DNA of 64,000 nt from an uncultured Prevotellaceae bacterium (GTDB lineage Bacteria > Bacteroidota > Bacteroidia > Bacteroidales > Bacteroidaceae). The position numbers were made by a program, and so were the translations under genes. Location: the NCBI GenBank assembly GCA_902761605.1, contig CACWLC010000002.1, positions 1 through 64,000 of the forward strand. The letters run 5' to 3'. Position 1 is the stretch's first letter. Each line of letters begins with the position of its first letter. Below the pieces are notes generated by a model. It was not told where the DNA came from, ran no database searches, and saw only the letters and a program-made list of their open reading frames with translations. Below, one piece after another: positions 27,449 through 37,472 of this stretch.

Positions 27449-30400
27449 ATGAAACTAAAGCTAAGAAGAGTCTCACTGACTTTAATGATGATTCTGCTTG
27501 CTACGATAGCGTCTGCACAGTCAGAGCTCCGTGGTGTAGTAGTGGATCAGGAAGGTGAGCCTGTGATTGGTGCCAGTGTTTTGGTAGTAGGCGCGAAAGT
27601 TGCCACGGGTACGGTAACGGACTTCGATGGTAATTTTATCCTGAAAGCAAATCCTGGTACTAAGTTGAGAATTTCTTTCGTAGGCTACAAGACAGCAAAC
27701 GTGGAAGCCAAGAACGGCATGCGCGTAGTGCTGGAAGAGGAAGCTACCATGCTGAAAGGCGTGGAGATTGTGGCTTATGGCGTTCAGAAGAAGGTGACGG
27801 TAACTGGTGCTCTCTCGAGTGTGAAGAACGAGGATCTGACCCGTACACCTGTATCTTCAGTTAACAACGTACTCGCAGGTCAGCTCTCGGGTGTGACCAC
27901 CGTACAGTACTCTGGTGAGCCTGGTAGCGATGCTGCCTCTATATTCGTTCGTGGTCAGGGTACATGGGCTGACTCCGCTCCACTTATTCAGGTTGACGGT
28001 GTTGAGCGTACCATGGGTGATATTGACCCTGAGGACATCGAGAGCATTACCGTACTGAAAGATGCGTCTGCCACAGCCGTTTTCGGTGTACGTGGTGCTA
28101 ACGGTGTAGTACTTATCACCACCAAGCGTGGTCAGGAAGGCAAGGCAAAGATTGATATCACTACATCTTTCTCTGCTCTTACACCTACCAAAATGCTTGA
28201 ACTGGCAAACTCATATGAATATGGAACATTCTTCAACCAGATGCAGCGCAACGATTTCGACTTCTCTTCAGGTGAGACATTCACCCCGATGTTCTCCGAC
28301 GAACTGTTGAAGAAGTTCCAGGACGGCAGCGATCCTATACGTTTCCCAAACATGCGTTGGAACGAGTATATTATGAAAGATGTAACGCTCCAGACTAAGC
28401 ATAACATCAACATAAGCGGTGGTACTAAGTCTATGCGTTACTTTGTCAGTGCAGGATTCATGACCCAGGGCGGACTCTTCGAAGAGTTCGATGGCGATGA
28501 TTTCCACTACGACTATCGCTACAACCGCTTTAACTATCGTACCAACCTCGACTTGGATGTTACACCTACCACTACCCTCTCGTTCAACGTAGCTGGTACA
28601 GTAGACAACGCACAGAAGCCTCGTACCAGTCAGGGCGCATCAGGTATGATTATGGCCATGACTCAGTCTACACCATTCTCAAGTCCTGGTATCGTTGATG
28701 GCAAACTCGTAACAGCAGCTACAGATTATACAGACATCACCTTACCTTTCATTGGCGGTAGCGCTATGACCTACTACAGCAGTGGTGGAACTGGTGGTTT
28801 CTATAAGAACAATAACAATAAACTCCAGATGGACCTCCAGCTTCAGCAGAAGCTCGATTTCATCACCAAGGGGCTGCAGTTTAAGATCAAAGGATCGTAC
28901 AACAGTAACTTCTATGAGCAGAAGGGTGCTTCTGTAGGTCGTGCCACTTATACTCCTGTTATTCAGGATAATGGAACAATTCTCTACCGCAAGGATGGCG
29001 AGAACACTCCTCCTTCTTACGAGCAGTCTACCTCCAAGGGCCGCGACTGGTACTTCGAGACTCAGTTGAACTACAACCGTACATTCGGAGAGCACACCGT
29101 AGGTGCACTGGTACTCTACAACCAGAGCAAGGAGTACTATCCTTCAACCTATAGCGATATTCCTCGCGGATACGTTGGACTGGTAGGTCGTGTTACTTAC
29201 GACTGGAAGAACCGTTACATGGCAGAATTCAACATAGGTTACAATGGATCAGAGAATTTCCACCCCGATCGCCGTTATGGTACATTCCCTGCAGGTTCTA
29301 TCGGTTGGGTAGCTAGCGATGAGCCTTTCTTCAAGCCTTTGAAGAGCGTGGTTAGCTTCCTGAAGCTCCGTGCTTCATGGGGTCTTGTAGGTAACGATAA
29401 GATTGGTGGCAGCCGATTCATGTATCTGTCAGACCCATACCTTTACAGCACAGCTATGGCTGCACGTAATGGTTATGCTTATAACTTCGGTATCGAGAAC
29501 TCTACTCTCTATCCCGCTTACTATGAGGATGTAAACAACAAAAACAACCCCGACCTGACTTGGGAGAAGGCCTTCAAGCAGGACTATGGTGTTGACATCA
29601 ATTTCCTCGACGATCGCCTGCGCGCTACATTCGATTACTATAAAGAGCATCGTACAGACATCCTGCTACGCGACTATACAGCTCCTGCTATAGTAGGTTT
29701 CCAGCCTCCTTACTCTAATCTTGGTATTGTTGACAGCTGGGGTTGGGAGCTTTCACTGAAATGGAACGATAAGATCGGTAGCGATTTCCGTTACTGGGCT
29801 ACAGTAAACATCTCTCATAACCAGAACGAGATTATCGAGAAGAAAGAGGCCCCACTGAATAATGAATATCAGTATGAGAAGGGACACCGTATCGGCTCTC
29901 GTTATATGTATCAGTTCTTCCGTTACTACGATTCCGACACTCCACGTCTTTACGAGGAGACCTTCGGACAGCCATACCCAAAGCAGCTTGTTGACTTGAA
30001 GGATGGTGACGCAGTATTTGTTGACCTCGATGGCAATGGTTATATCGACGAGAATGATAAAACCCGTGATTTGGGATATACTGACGACCCAGAGTTCCTG
30101 GCAGGTCTGAATGCCGGCTTTGCATGGAAAGACTTTGAGTTCAACATGCAGTGGACAGCCGCTTGGAACGTATCACGTGTTATCAGCGACGTATTCCGTT
30201 ATCCGTTCCTCGATCGTACTACTAAAGATCGTGGTGGATTGTTGAAGTATCATCTTGACAACACATGGAACCCAGAGAATCCTGGTCAGGACTACGAGTA
30301 CCCACGTGCAACATGGACCAATGGTACTACTAATAACTATCAGGACTGCGCTCTTTATGAGAAGGATGCCAAGTACCTCCGTCTGAAGACTTTGATGATA

Positions 30401-30586
30401 GCCTACAACATGCACTTCCCATTTCTTAAGAAGTTGGGTATCAACCGTGCACAGCTGGCTCTCAGCGGTTATAACCTGCTGACCTTTACTCCTTATATCT
30501 GGGGTGACCCCGAGACTCGCGCAAGCTCATCTCCTTCTTACCCACTCCAGAGAACTTACACAGCAAGTCTGAAACTTAATTTCTAA
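27449..30586 (+). CDS. SusC-like TonB-dependent outer-membrane transporter (first pair)
   Basis: This 1045-residue protein has a signal peptide ending near SAQSE. A carboxypeptidase-D-like domain (about 25-105, GVVVDQEGEPVIGASVLVVG) is followed by a plug domain (about 115-225) with the characteristic ATAVFGVRGANGVVLITTKRG, and then a 22-strand barrel ending in an aromatic C-terminus (LKLNF). It would import oligosaccharides across the outer membrane with energy from TonB. Its SusD partner starts 6 bases downstream. It is divergent from the HTCS gene that probably controls it. Confidence 0.95.
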   Translation: MKLKLRRVSLTLMMILLATIASAQSELRGVVVDQEGEPVIGASVLVVGAKVATGTVTDFDGNFILKANPGTKLRISFVGYKTANVEAKNGMRVVLEEEATMLKGVEIVAYGVQKKVTVTGALSSVKNEDLTRTPVSSVNNVLAGQLSGVTTVQYSGEPGSDAASIFVRGQGTWADSAPLIQVDGVERTMGDIDPEDIESITVLKDASATAVFGVRGANGVVLITTKRGQEGKAKIDITTSFSALTPTKMLELANSYEYGTFFNQMQRNDFDFSSGETFTPMFSDELLKKFQDGSDPIRFPNMRWNEYIMKDVTLQTKHNINISGGTKSMRYFVSAGFMTQGGLFEEFDGDDFHYDYRYNRFNYRTNLDLDVTPTTTLSFNVAGTVDNAQKPRTSQGASGMIMAMTQSTPFSSPGIVDGKLVTAATDYTDITLPFIGGSAMTYYSSGGTGGFYKNNNNKLQMDLQLQQKLDFITKGLQFKIKGSYNSNFYEQKGASVGRATYTPVIQDNGTILYRKDGENTPPSYEQSTSKGRDWYFETQLNYNRTFGEHTVGALVLYNQSKEYYPSTYSDIPRGYVGLVGRVTYDWKNRYMAEFNIGYNGSENFHPDRRYGTFPAGSIGWVASDEPFFKPLKSVVSFLKLRASWGLVGNDKIGGSRFMYLSDPYLYSTAMAARNGYAYNFGIENSTLYPAYYEDVNNKNNPDLTWEKAFKQDYGVDINFLDDRLRATFDYYKEHRTDILLRDYTAPAIVGFQPPYSNLGIVDSWGWELSLKWNDKIGSDFRYWATVNISHNQNEIIEKKEAPLNNEYQYEKGHRIGSRYMYQFFRYYDSDTPRLYEETFGQPYPKQLVDLKDGDAVFVDLDGNGYIDENDKTRDLGYTDDPEFLAGLNAGFAWKDFEFNMQWTAAWNVSRVISDVFRYPFLDRTTKDRGGLLKYHLDNTWNPENPGQDYEYPRATWTNGTTNNYQDCALYEKDAKYLRLKTLMIAYNMHFPFLKKLGINRAQLALSGYNLLTFTPYIWGDPETRASSSPSYPLQRTYTASLKLNF

Positions 30587-30592
30587 AGAGAA

Positions 30593-32626
30593 ATGAAACT
30601 TAATATTAAAAATATAATAGGTGTAGCCCTGCTCTCTTTAGGTCTGGGCGCCTGCACCGATACCGTCAAGTTTGGCGACAGTTTCCTTGAAAAAGCTCCT
30701 GGTGGTACGGTTACTGCTGATACAGTATTCAATAACCCGGAGTACACGCGTAACTTCCTGGCTGGTATTTATGCTACGCAGTATTATAATCTGCCAACAA
30801 ACTCAACAAATAGTGCTCCTCAGTGTCAGAACTACTGGAAGGGAATGCCCGATGCACTTGGAGATGATTTCCATCTGCTGTTCAACAATACCACCGTATT
30901 CGGTAAGTACTACAATGGTTCGCTCACCTCTGCTATCGACGGCAATAAGAACGGAAACATCTATCCATATACGAACGAGTATATTTGGGAAAATATACGC
31001 CACTGCTGGATACTTATAGAGAATGTGGACAAAGTGCCCAATATGACAGATGCTGAGAAGGAACGTCTTAAGGACGAGGCTCGCTGTCTGATGTCGTATG
31101 CATATTTTATCGCTTTCCGTTTCTATGGCGGACTGCCTATCATCCGCAATTCATTCAGTGGTTCAGAAAGCAGTTACGATCTTCCACGTTCAAGTGTGGA
31201 GTCTACCGTGAACTACATTGTTGAACAGCTCAACACCGTAATCTCCGGCAACCACCTGCCATGGGCTTATAGCGACTCTGAGGCTGCCGCCGAGACTGGT
31301 CACTGGACTCTTGCTGGAGCTATGGCTCTCAAGTGTAAAGTGCTGGCATTCGCTGCATCTCCACTTTTCAACGACGCTCAGCCTTACTATGCAGGCAAGT
31401 ACACAATGGAAAATGACACTTGTGTATGGTATGGCGGCAGCAAACCTGAGTTATGGCAGCAGCTTAAGACTGCATGTGCCGACTTCTTCGCTAAGATGAA
31501 CTCAAATGGTCACTATCATCTGGTTCAGCCTCTTGGAACAACTCAGGAAGACTACCGCTATGCTTTCCGCAGCGGATACATTCTGCAGAACAGCCCTGAG
31601 GTACTGCACAGTGTTCGCCGCAGTAACAACTCTCATGGTAACGACTACGGTTGGTACAACCTCGGATGGGGTGGCAAGGCTGATGGTAGCGGTGGTAACG
31701 ACCGTTTTGCATACTGCCCAACTCAGGAGTTTGTTGAGCGTTTCCCATGGGCAGATGGTACTCCATTCGACTGGGACAAGGCTGAGAAAGAAGGCAAGCT
31801 CGACCAGATGTTCATAAAGGGCGATAGCGTTAAAGGCCAGCAGCTGCTGCAGAACATTGTCTTTACCCGCGACCCACGCCTCTATGAGAGCGCAATGGTT
31901 AATGGCGACCGCCAGACTCTTAACTGGGGTGACGGACGTGCTACTGGTGCAAACTGGGAAATGTGGGTAGGCGGCACTACCGTTGGTCAGGCTCCAAAGA
32001 CCAATTCTGGAAAATATGGTACAGGCTACCGCATGCTGAAATACGTTGTTGGCGAGGTTATGCGCCGCAAGAAGCCACAGTGGAACGCCATTATGCTTAG
32101 CGATATCTATCTTACTTACGCCGAGGCTCTGCTTCAGGCCGACAATAACGCTACAGAAGCGATTAAGTATGTTGATGCCGTTCGTGCACGTGTGGGTTTG
32201 AAAGGACTTGTTGAGTGCAATCCCGACAAGAATCTCACCTCTAACAAACAGGCTCTGCTCGATGAGATTATGCGTGAGCGTAACTGCGACCTGGCATTCC
32301 AACTGGAGCGTTACTTCGATATGATCCGTTACAAGCGTGCAGACCTCTTCGAGAAGCCTCTCCACGGCCTGCGCATCTATCGTCTTGTTAAGGATGGCGA
32401 CAACTGGAAGCGCGAAGAGAGCCAGTGGTACAATACTCGTACCAAGCAGAAGGAGGGAACTCCAGGCTACTTCGAGCCTTCTCACTTCGACTTCGAGCGT
32501 TTCCAGATTACTACTGGTGCCCGCTATTGGTGGACTAACGGTTTCGATCCTAAGTGGTATCTGCAGCCATTCCCAATCACTGAGGTTAACAAGGGCTATG
32601 GACTGGTTCAGAATCCTGGATGGTAA
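30593..32626 (+). CDS. SusD-like glycan-binding lipoprotein (first pair)
   Basis: This 677-residue lipoprotein has a lipobox LGAC (Cys21). SusD helices and TPR-like segments follow (AYFIAFRFYGGLPIIRNSF, LSDIYLTYAEALLQ) and the usual C-terminal ELAFQLERYFDMIRYKR-like and FPITEVNKGYGLVQNPGW endings. It sits at the cell surface as the lid of the SusC transporter. At 677 residues it is longer than typical SusD (about 550), with extra sequence in the middle (Gly/Trp-rich, about 340-375). Confidence 0.93.
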   Translation: MKLNIKNIIGVALLSLGLGACTDTVKFGDSFLEKAPGGTVTADTVFNNPEYTRNFLAGIYATQYYNLPTNSTNSAPQCQNYWKGMPDALGDDFHLLFNNTTVFGKYYNGSLTSAIDGNKNGNIYPYTNEYIWENIRHCWILIENVDKVPNMTDAEKERLKDEARCLMSYAYFIAFRFYGGLPIIRNSFSGSESSYDLPRSSVESTVNYIVEQLNTVISGNHLPWAYSDSEAAAETGHWTLAGAMALKCKVLAFAASPLFNDAQPYYAGKYTMENDTCVWYGGSKPELWQQLKTACADFFAKMNSNGHYHLVQPLGTTQEDYRYAFRSGYILQNSPEVLHSVRRSNNSHGNDYGWYNLGWGGKADGSGGNDRFAYCPTQEFVERFPWADGTPFDWDKAEKEGKLDQMFIKGDSVKGQQLLQNIVFTRDPRLYESAMVNGDRQTLNWGDGRATGANWEMWVGGTTVGQAPKTNSGKYGTGYRMLKYVVGEVMRRKKPQWNAIMLSDIYLTYAEALLQADNNATEAIKYVDAVRARVGLKGLVECNPDKNLTSNKQALLDEIMRERNCDLAFQLERYFDMIRYKRADLFEKPLHGLRIYRLVKDGDNWKREESQWYNTRTKQKEGTPGYFEPSHFDFERFQITTGARYWWTNGFDPKWYLQPFPITEVNKGYGLVQNPGW

Positions 32627-32664
32627 TTCATTAATTACAATGAAAGATTAAATTAAAGAAGAAT

Positions 32665-35481
32665 ATGAATAAAAGACATATATTTGTGCTATCCCTGCTT
32701 GCGGGACTTACCCTGCCAGTGATGGCTCAAGAAGAAAATCAGGAGCAGACAGACAAGTTCCTGGGTCAGACCATCGACGTGGGTGCCGACAAGGTGCTGA
32801 CACGCGAGGAGTCTACTGCTGCAGTGTCGGTAATCACATCCGACAAGACTGACCGTCGCAGTGCCAAGAACATTGGCAACAGCATTATTGGTGAGGGCAA
32901 CGGCCTTATCTCTCTGCAGAACGGTGGCCGCTATGCCGCACAGAATCCCACCTTCTATGTTCGCGGACTCCAGACATTGAATGGCAACAACTCTCCACTC
33001 ATCCTTGTCGATGGTATCGAGCGTGACATCACGTCTATTGCTCCTGAGGAGGTAGAAAGCGTAACCATCCTGAAGGATGCCGCTGCCGTGGCTCTTTATG
33101 GCTATAAAGGTACTAATGGTGCTGTTAACATCATCACAAAACGTGGTAAGTATGAGAGCCGTAGCATCAAGGTGACCTACGACCACCTCTTCAATTCTAT
33201 CGTTAACAAGCCAAAGTTTGTGGATGCCTATACTTATGGTATGGCTATCAACGAGGCTCGTATCAACGATGGCCTGACAGCACGTTACAGCGCTCAGGAA
33301 CTCAATGCCCTGCGCGACGGAACAAAACCTTACCTCTATCCTAATGTAAACTGGGTGGATGAGACATTCCGTGACAATGCAATGACCAACAAGTATAACA
33401 TCGAGTTCACCGGCGGAGCCAAGAACTTCCGTTATTACACTATGGTAGACCTTATCTCTGACAAAGGTTTTGTTAAGAATCCTAACGAGAACGAAGGCTA
33501 CTCTACTCAGGACAAGTATGTTAAGGGCAACCTCCGCATGAACCTTGACATCAAGCTGACTCCGACTACAGATGTACGAGTCAACCTGCTCGGTGTACTC
33601 CAGGAGACATCTCGCCCTGGTTCACAGGCAGACCTATGGGATATGGTTTACACCGTTCCTTCAGCAGCTTTCCCAATCAAGGATGAGAATGGTGTTTGGG
33701 GTGGTAGCGACACATGGGCCGGAACATCTAACCCTGTTGCTCAGAGCATAGGTGCTGCTTACTACAAGAACCACAGCCGTTCGCTGTTCTTCGACGTTAC
33801 CCTGAAACAGGACCTCTCTTCATGGATCAAGGGTCTGAGCGGTTCAATCCGCGTAGGTTATGACAATACTTCAAATATCTACGAAGATCACTCCAAGACT
33901 TATGTTTACAGTGTAAACGCTCCTTCATGGGCTGAAGGTGATGCAGAACCAACCGTGAAGACTGCCACCTACGGCAGCGACAGTACAATGGGTACAGATG
34001 CTAAAGTAAACACATTCTCTCGTCGTCTGCACTTCGATGGCGGTTTCGCTTACGAGAACACATTCGGACTGCACGGCATCTACTCACAGCTGAAGTGGGA
34101 TTATGAGTATGAAGATCCTGAGGGTCTAAACAACACTATCTATCGTCAGAACTTCACATGGTGGTCACACTATAGCTACGACAGCCGTTATCTGGTTGAC
34201 CTCGCACTCGTTTACAGCGGCAGCAGCCGTCTGGCTCCTAGTACAAAATGGGCCTTCTCTCCCACCCTCTCTGCAGCATGGGTTATCTCTAAGGAGCAGT
34301 TTATGGAAGACATCAACTGGGTTAACTTCCTGAAGCTCCGTGCCTCTGCAGGTATCATCAATGCCGACTATCTGCCAGGCGACAACGTTTGGACATACTA
34401 CGCTCAGCAGTATGCCACCAGCGGTGGTACATATCCATTCGACAGCGGTTGGAACTCAGATTTCGGACGCACATATCTCGGACAGATGGCAACAGCTAAT
34501 CCAACTCACGAGAAGGCTTATAAATTCAATATAGGTATCGATGCCAAGCTCTTTGGTGGTCTCGATGTAACCTTCGACTACTGGATGCAAAGCCGCAAAG
34601 ATATCTGGGTATCAGCAGCTGGTAAGTATTCTGATGTCCTTGGTATGGACGCACCATACGAGAATGCAGGAAAGGTTAACAGCCATGGTCTGGAGCTCGG
34701 TCTCGACTACAACAAGACCTTCGGTGATGTAAAGTTCAACATCGGCGGTAACTTCATGCTGACCAAGAGCAAGATCAAGGAACAACTTGAGGAGCCTCGC
34801 ATGTACGACAACCTCGTTCAGACAGGAAACCGTGTGGATCAGATCTACGGTCTTGAGGCTATAGGTTTCTTCACTTCTGAGGCCGACATCGCAGCAAGTC
34901 CCGTACAGACATTCTCTACCGTTAAGCCCGGTGATATCAAGTATCGTGACGTTAACGGCGATAACATCATCGACGCTAATGATAAGGTAGCTATCGGCTA
35001 CAGCACCACATGCCCAGAGATATTCTATAATTTCCACCTCGGTGCAGAGTGGAAGGGACTCGGTATCTATGCTATGTTCCAGGGCACTGGCAACTACAGC
35101 GCCGTGCTCAATACCAAGAGTATGTACTGGCCACTGGTGGGCAACACCAATATCTCTCAGTATGCTTACGACAACCGCTGGACCAGCAGCAATCAGGATG
35201 CCAAGTTCCCACGCCTGAGCTCTCAGAGCAATGCCAACAACTATCAGACTTCTACTCTGTGGCTGGCCAACCGCTCATTCATGAAGCTCCGCAACCTGGA
35301 GGTTTACTACAACCTTCCAAAGTCACTGCTTGAGGCAACGAAGATTGTAAACGGCGCAAAACTCTATGTACGTGGTGTAGACCTCTTCTGTATCGACAAG
35401 CTTGACGAGAGCGATCCTGAGGCTTATGGCATCAATCCTCTAACCAAGAGCATCGCTTTGGGTCTGAGTGTTACTTTCTAA
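32665..35481 (+). CDS. SusC-like TonB-dependent transporter (second pair), lacking the carboxypeptidase-D-like domain
   Basis: This 938-residue protein has a signal peptide (MNKRHIFVLSLLAGLTLPVMAQ) followed after only about 35 residues by the plug (VSVITSDKTDRRSAKNIGNS, AVALYGYKGTNGAVNIITKRG). The usual N-terminal carboxypeptidase-D-like domain of SusC proteins is absent. The barrel ends in a typical ALGLSVTF. It lies 38 bases after the first susD and is probably in the same transcript. Its SusD partner follows 34 bases downstream. Confidence 0.92.
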   Translation: MNKRHIFVLSLLAGLTLPVMAQEENQEQTDKFLGQTIDVGADKVLTREESTAAVSVITSDKTDRRSAKNIGNSIIGEGNGLISLQNGGRYAAQNPTFYVRGLQTLNGNNSPLILVDGIERDITSIAPEEVESVTILKDAAAVALYGYKGTNGAVNIITKRGKYESRSIKVTYDHLFNSIVNKPKFVDAYTYGMAINEARINDGLTARYSAQELNALRDGTKPYLYPNVNWVDETFRDNAMTNKYNIEFTGGAKNFRYYTMVDLISDKGFVKNPNENEGYSTQDKYVKGNLRMNLDIKLTPTTDVRVNLLGVLQETSRPGSQADLWDMVYTVPSAAFPIKDENGVWGGSDTWAGTSNPVAQSIGAAYYKNHSRSLFFDVTLKQDLSSWIKGLSGSIRVGYDNTSNIYEDHSKTYVYSVNAPSWAEGDAEPTVKTATYGSDSTMGTDAKVNTFSRRLHFDGGFAYENTFGLHGIYSQLKWDYEYEDPEGLNNTIYRQNFTWWSHYSYDSRYLVDLALVYSGSSRLAPSTKWAFSPTLSAAWVISKEQFMEDINWVNFLKLRASAGIINADYLPGDNVWTYYAQQYATSGGTYPFDSGWNSDFGRTYLGQMATANPTHEKAYKFNIGIDAKLFGGLDVTFDYWMQSRKDIWVSAAGKYSDVLGMDAPYENAGKVNSHGLELGLDYNKTFGDVKFNIGGNFMLTKSKIKEQLEEPRMYDNLVQTGNRVDQIYGLEAIGFFTSEADIAASPVQTFSTVKPGDIKYRDVNGDNIIDANDKVAIGYSTTCPEIFYNFHLGAEWKGLGIYAMFQGTGNYSAVLNTKSMYWPLVGNTNISQYAYDNRWTSSNQDAKFPRLSSQSNANNYQTSTLWLANRSFMKLRNLEVYYNLPKSLLEATKIVNGAKLYVRGVDLFCIDKLDESDPEAYGINPLTKSIALGLSVTF

Positions 35482-35515
35482 AAGTAAAAAGGTAAAAAAG
35501 TAAAAAAGTAAAAAT

Positions 35516-37237
35516 ATGAAACTAAATAAATTATTCATCGGTGCCTTGGCTACGTTGGCGTTGGCTTCTTGTAACGACCAGATGGAGTACAAAGAGTACA
35601 ACATCTACGACAAGGACTATATCACCAAGAACTTCGGCAATGTAGGTGGCTTTATGACCGATATCTACAATACCGTAGAATACGACTTCGGCAATTACTC
35701 CGGTGGTGCCATGCAGGCATCAGCTACCGACGAGAGTATGTACAGCAAACTGGGTAATGCCATCGAGGACTTCTATAATGGTGCCTGGAGCCCGTCAAAC
35801 GCAAAGGGTTCTATCTGGAGCAGCATGTACTCAGGCATCAAGGTGTGCAACCATGTTCTTGAGCAGATGCAAGGACTAACCTTCGACGAGTTGGTGCTTA
35901 ACAAGGACTACACCCAGCAGATGCACCGCTACCAGAACTATCAGTACGAGGCCCGCTTCATGCGTGCCTACTTCTACTTCGCTCTGGTTCGCCAGTATGG
36001 CGGTGTGCCCCTGGTAACTACAGAGATCAGTGCTGAGGAGGCCAACAGCATTGCTCGTAGCTCTGCTGACGATATCTTCAAATTCATTATCGATGAGTGT
36101 AATGACATTCAGAATAAGATTATCGCCGATTACAGCGACCTTGGCGACTATGCACTTGGCACCGAGGAGAGTGGACGTGCAGATAAGCTTGCCGTTCTCG
36201 CCCTCAAGGCCCGTGCAGCCCTCTACTGGGCAAGTCCCCTATTCAATGCCAGCAATGACAAGGAGCGTTATCACACAGCAGCTACTTATACCAAGGAACT
36301 TCTCACAGCTGCCGAGGCTCGCGGTAAGGGACTTACTGCTAAGTATGCCGACCTTTGGGATGCTGCAAGTTTCAACACTCCTACTATCATGAAGGAGATT
36401 CTGTTCGGCCGCCGTTATTATAAGAGTGCCTCAGGCGACAACCTCGTTGAGACCAACAACTATCCTGTTGGTATCGAGGGTGGTGCAGGCGGTAACTGTC
36501 CTACACAGAACCTTGTTGATGCTTATGACATGAAGACCTCTGGTCTCTCTATCAACGAGATAGGCTCTGGCTATGATGCAAAGAATCCTTACGCCGACCG
36601 TGACCCACGTCTGGCAGCTACAGTAGCTGTAAATGGCGACCAGTGGCCCACCTACTCAGGTGCAGCCAAACTTGAGACCTTCCAAGGTGGTATCAATGGT
36701 GAGCCTCTCACAGGTGCTACACCTACTGGCTACTACCTTAAGAAACTCTGCAACGGTGCCATCTCACTGGCCAGCAACTCTAAACTCAAGGAGTCACGCC
36801 ACACCTGGCTCACATTCCGCATGGGTGAGTTCTACCTCAACTATGCCGAGGCAGTATTCAAGTATCTTGGCAGTGCCGATGCTACAAGCGTTGAGTTCCC
36901 GATGTCAGCCCGTGAGGCAGCCAACAAGACCCGCCAGCGTGCCGGCATGCCTGATCTCGCCACAACAGGCGACTTCTGGACTCGCCTCTGCAACGAGCGC
37001 TTTGTAGAACTCGCCTTCGAGGGTCACCGTTTCTGGGATGTCCGTCGCTGGAAGGAGGCTGACAAGTACTTCAAGACTATCACAGAGATGAAGCTCACCA
37101 AGAACGATGATGGCAGCATCACATATACTCGTCAGAACGTATCTCGTCAGTGGAGTGAGAAGATGTATCTCTTCCCCATCCCACAGACAGAGCGTATGAA
37201 GAATCCGAACCTGACACAGAATCCCGGATGGGAGTAA
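35516..37237 (+). CDS. SusD-like glycan-binding lipoprotein (second pair)
   Basis: This 573-residue lipoprotein has a lipobox LASC (Cys19) and SusD landmarks: YQYEARFMRAYFYFALVRQYGGVPLVTTEI, FRMGEFYLNYAEAVF, ELAFEGHRFWDVRRWKEAD and the end MKNPNLTQNPGWE. The spacer before it is a run of AAAAAGT-like units with no Shine-Dalgarno sequence. It is the last gene of the susCDCD operon and is followed by a strong terminator. Confidence 0.94.
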   Translation: MKLNKLFIGALATLALASCNDQMEYKEYNIYDKDYITKNFGNVGGFMTDIYNTVEYDFGNYSGGAMQASATDESMYSKLGNAIEDFYNGAWSPSNAKGSIWSSMYSGIKVCNHVLEQMQGLTFDELVLNKDYTQQMHRYQNYQYEARFMRAYFYFALVRQYGGVPLVTTEISAEEANSIARSSADDIFKFIIDECNDIQNKIIADYSDLGDYALGTEESGRADKLAVLALKARAALYWASPLFNASNDKERYHTAATYTKELLTAAEARGKGLTAKYADLWDAASFNTPTIMKEILFGRRYYKSASGDNLVETNNYPVGIEGGAGGNCPTQNLVDAYDMKTSGLSINEIGSGYDAKNPYADRDPRLAATVAVNGDQWPTYSGAAKLETFQGGINGEPLTGATPTGYYLKKLCNGAISLASNSKLKESRHTWLTFRMGEFYLNYAEAVFKYLGSADATSVEFPMSAREAANKTRQRAGMPDLATTGDFWTRLCNERFVELAFEGHRFWDVRRWKEADKYFKTITEMKLTKNDDGSITYTRQNVSRQWSEKMYLFPIPQTERMKNPNLTQNPGWE

Positions 37238-37255
37238 ATGCGTTAGTTTAACGAG

Positions 37256-37288
37256 AAGGCCCGTTCCTCACTTCCGAGGACGGGCCTT
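37256..37288 (+). terminator. Intrinsic terminator after the susCDCD operon
   Basis: The hairpin AAGGCCCGT...ACGGGCCTT, with an inner TCCTC/GAGGA extension, ends 19 bases or so past the second susD stop and is followed by a short T-run. Confidence 0.8.
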
Positions 37289-37350
37289 TGTCGTTAGAGC
37301 ACGCTTGCCACATCGAAACGCACAGCATATAAGAGACACAAGAAAAAAAA

Positions 37351-37453
37351 TCGTGCACCTCGTGCTACTGAGACATGCAACATGCTTATATTCAGTTGTT
37401 TGACAGGTGCACGATGCTCGTAAATGGTGCTACTATGGTGCTACTGATGGTGC
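37351..37453 (+). repeat. Left copy of a 103-bp inverted repeat flanking the VirE-type gene
   Basis: Aligned without gaps to the reverse complement of 39925-40027, 90 of 103 bases are identical. Each copy has its own exact inverted arms TCGTGCACCT (37351-37360) and AGGTGCACGA (37405-37414), so it can fold by itself. The octamer GTGCTACT recurs at 37362, 37427, 37438 and 37450, and once more at 37470 inside the 3' end of the VirE-type gene. No gene is visible in 37238-37472. Confidence 0.9.
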
Positions 37454-37472
37454 TACTGAGCAGCTTTTTGTG

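Noticed and set aside
31502..32485. 327-codon antisense frame within the first susD
   Set aside because: It is fully contained in a well-supported SusD gene, with no promoter or similarity of its own.
35482..35515. AAAAAGT-type repeats before the second susD
   Set aside because: Short homopolymer-rich spacer with only seven-base units. Such AT-rich leaders are ordinary in this phylum.
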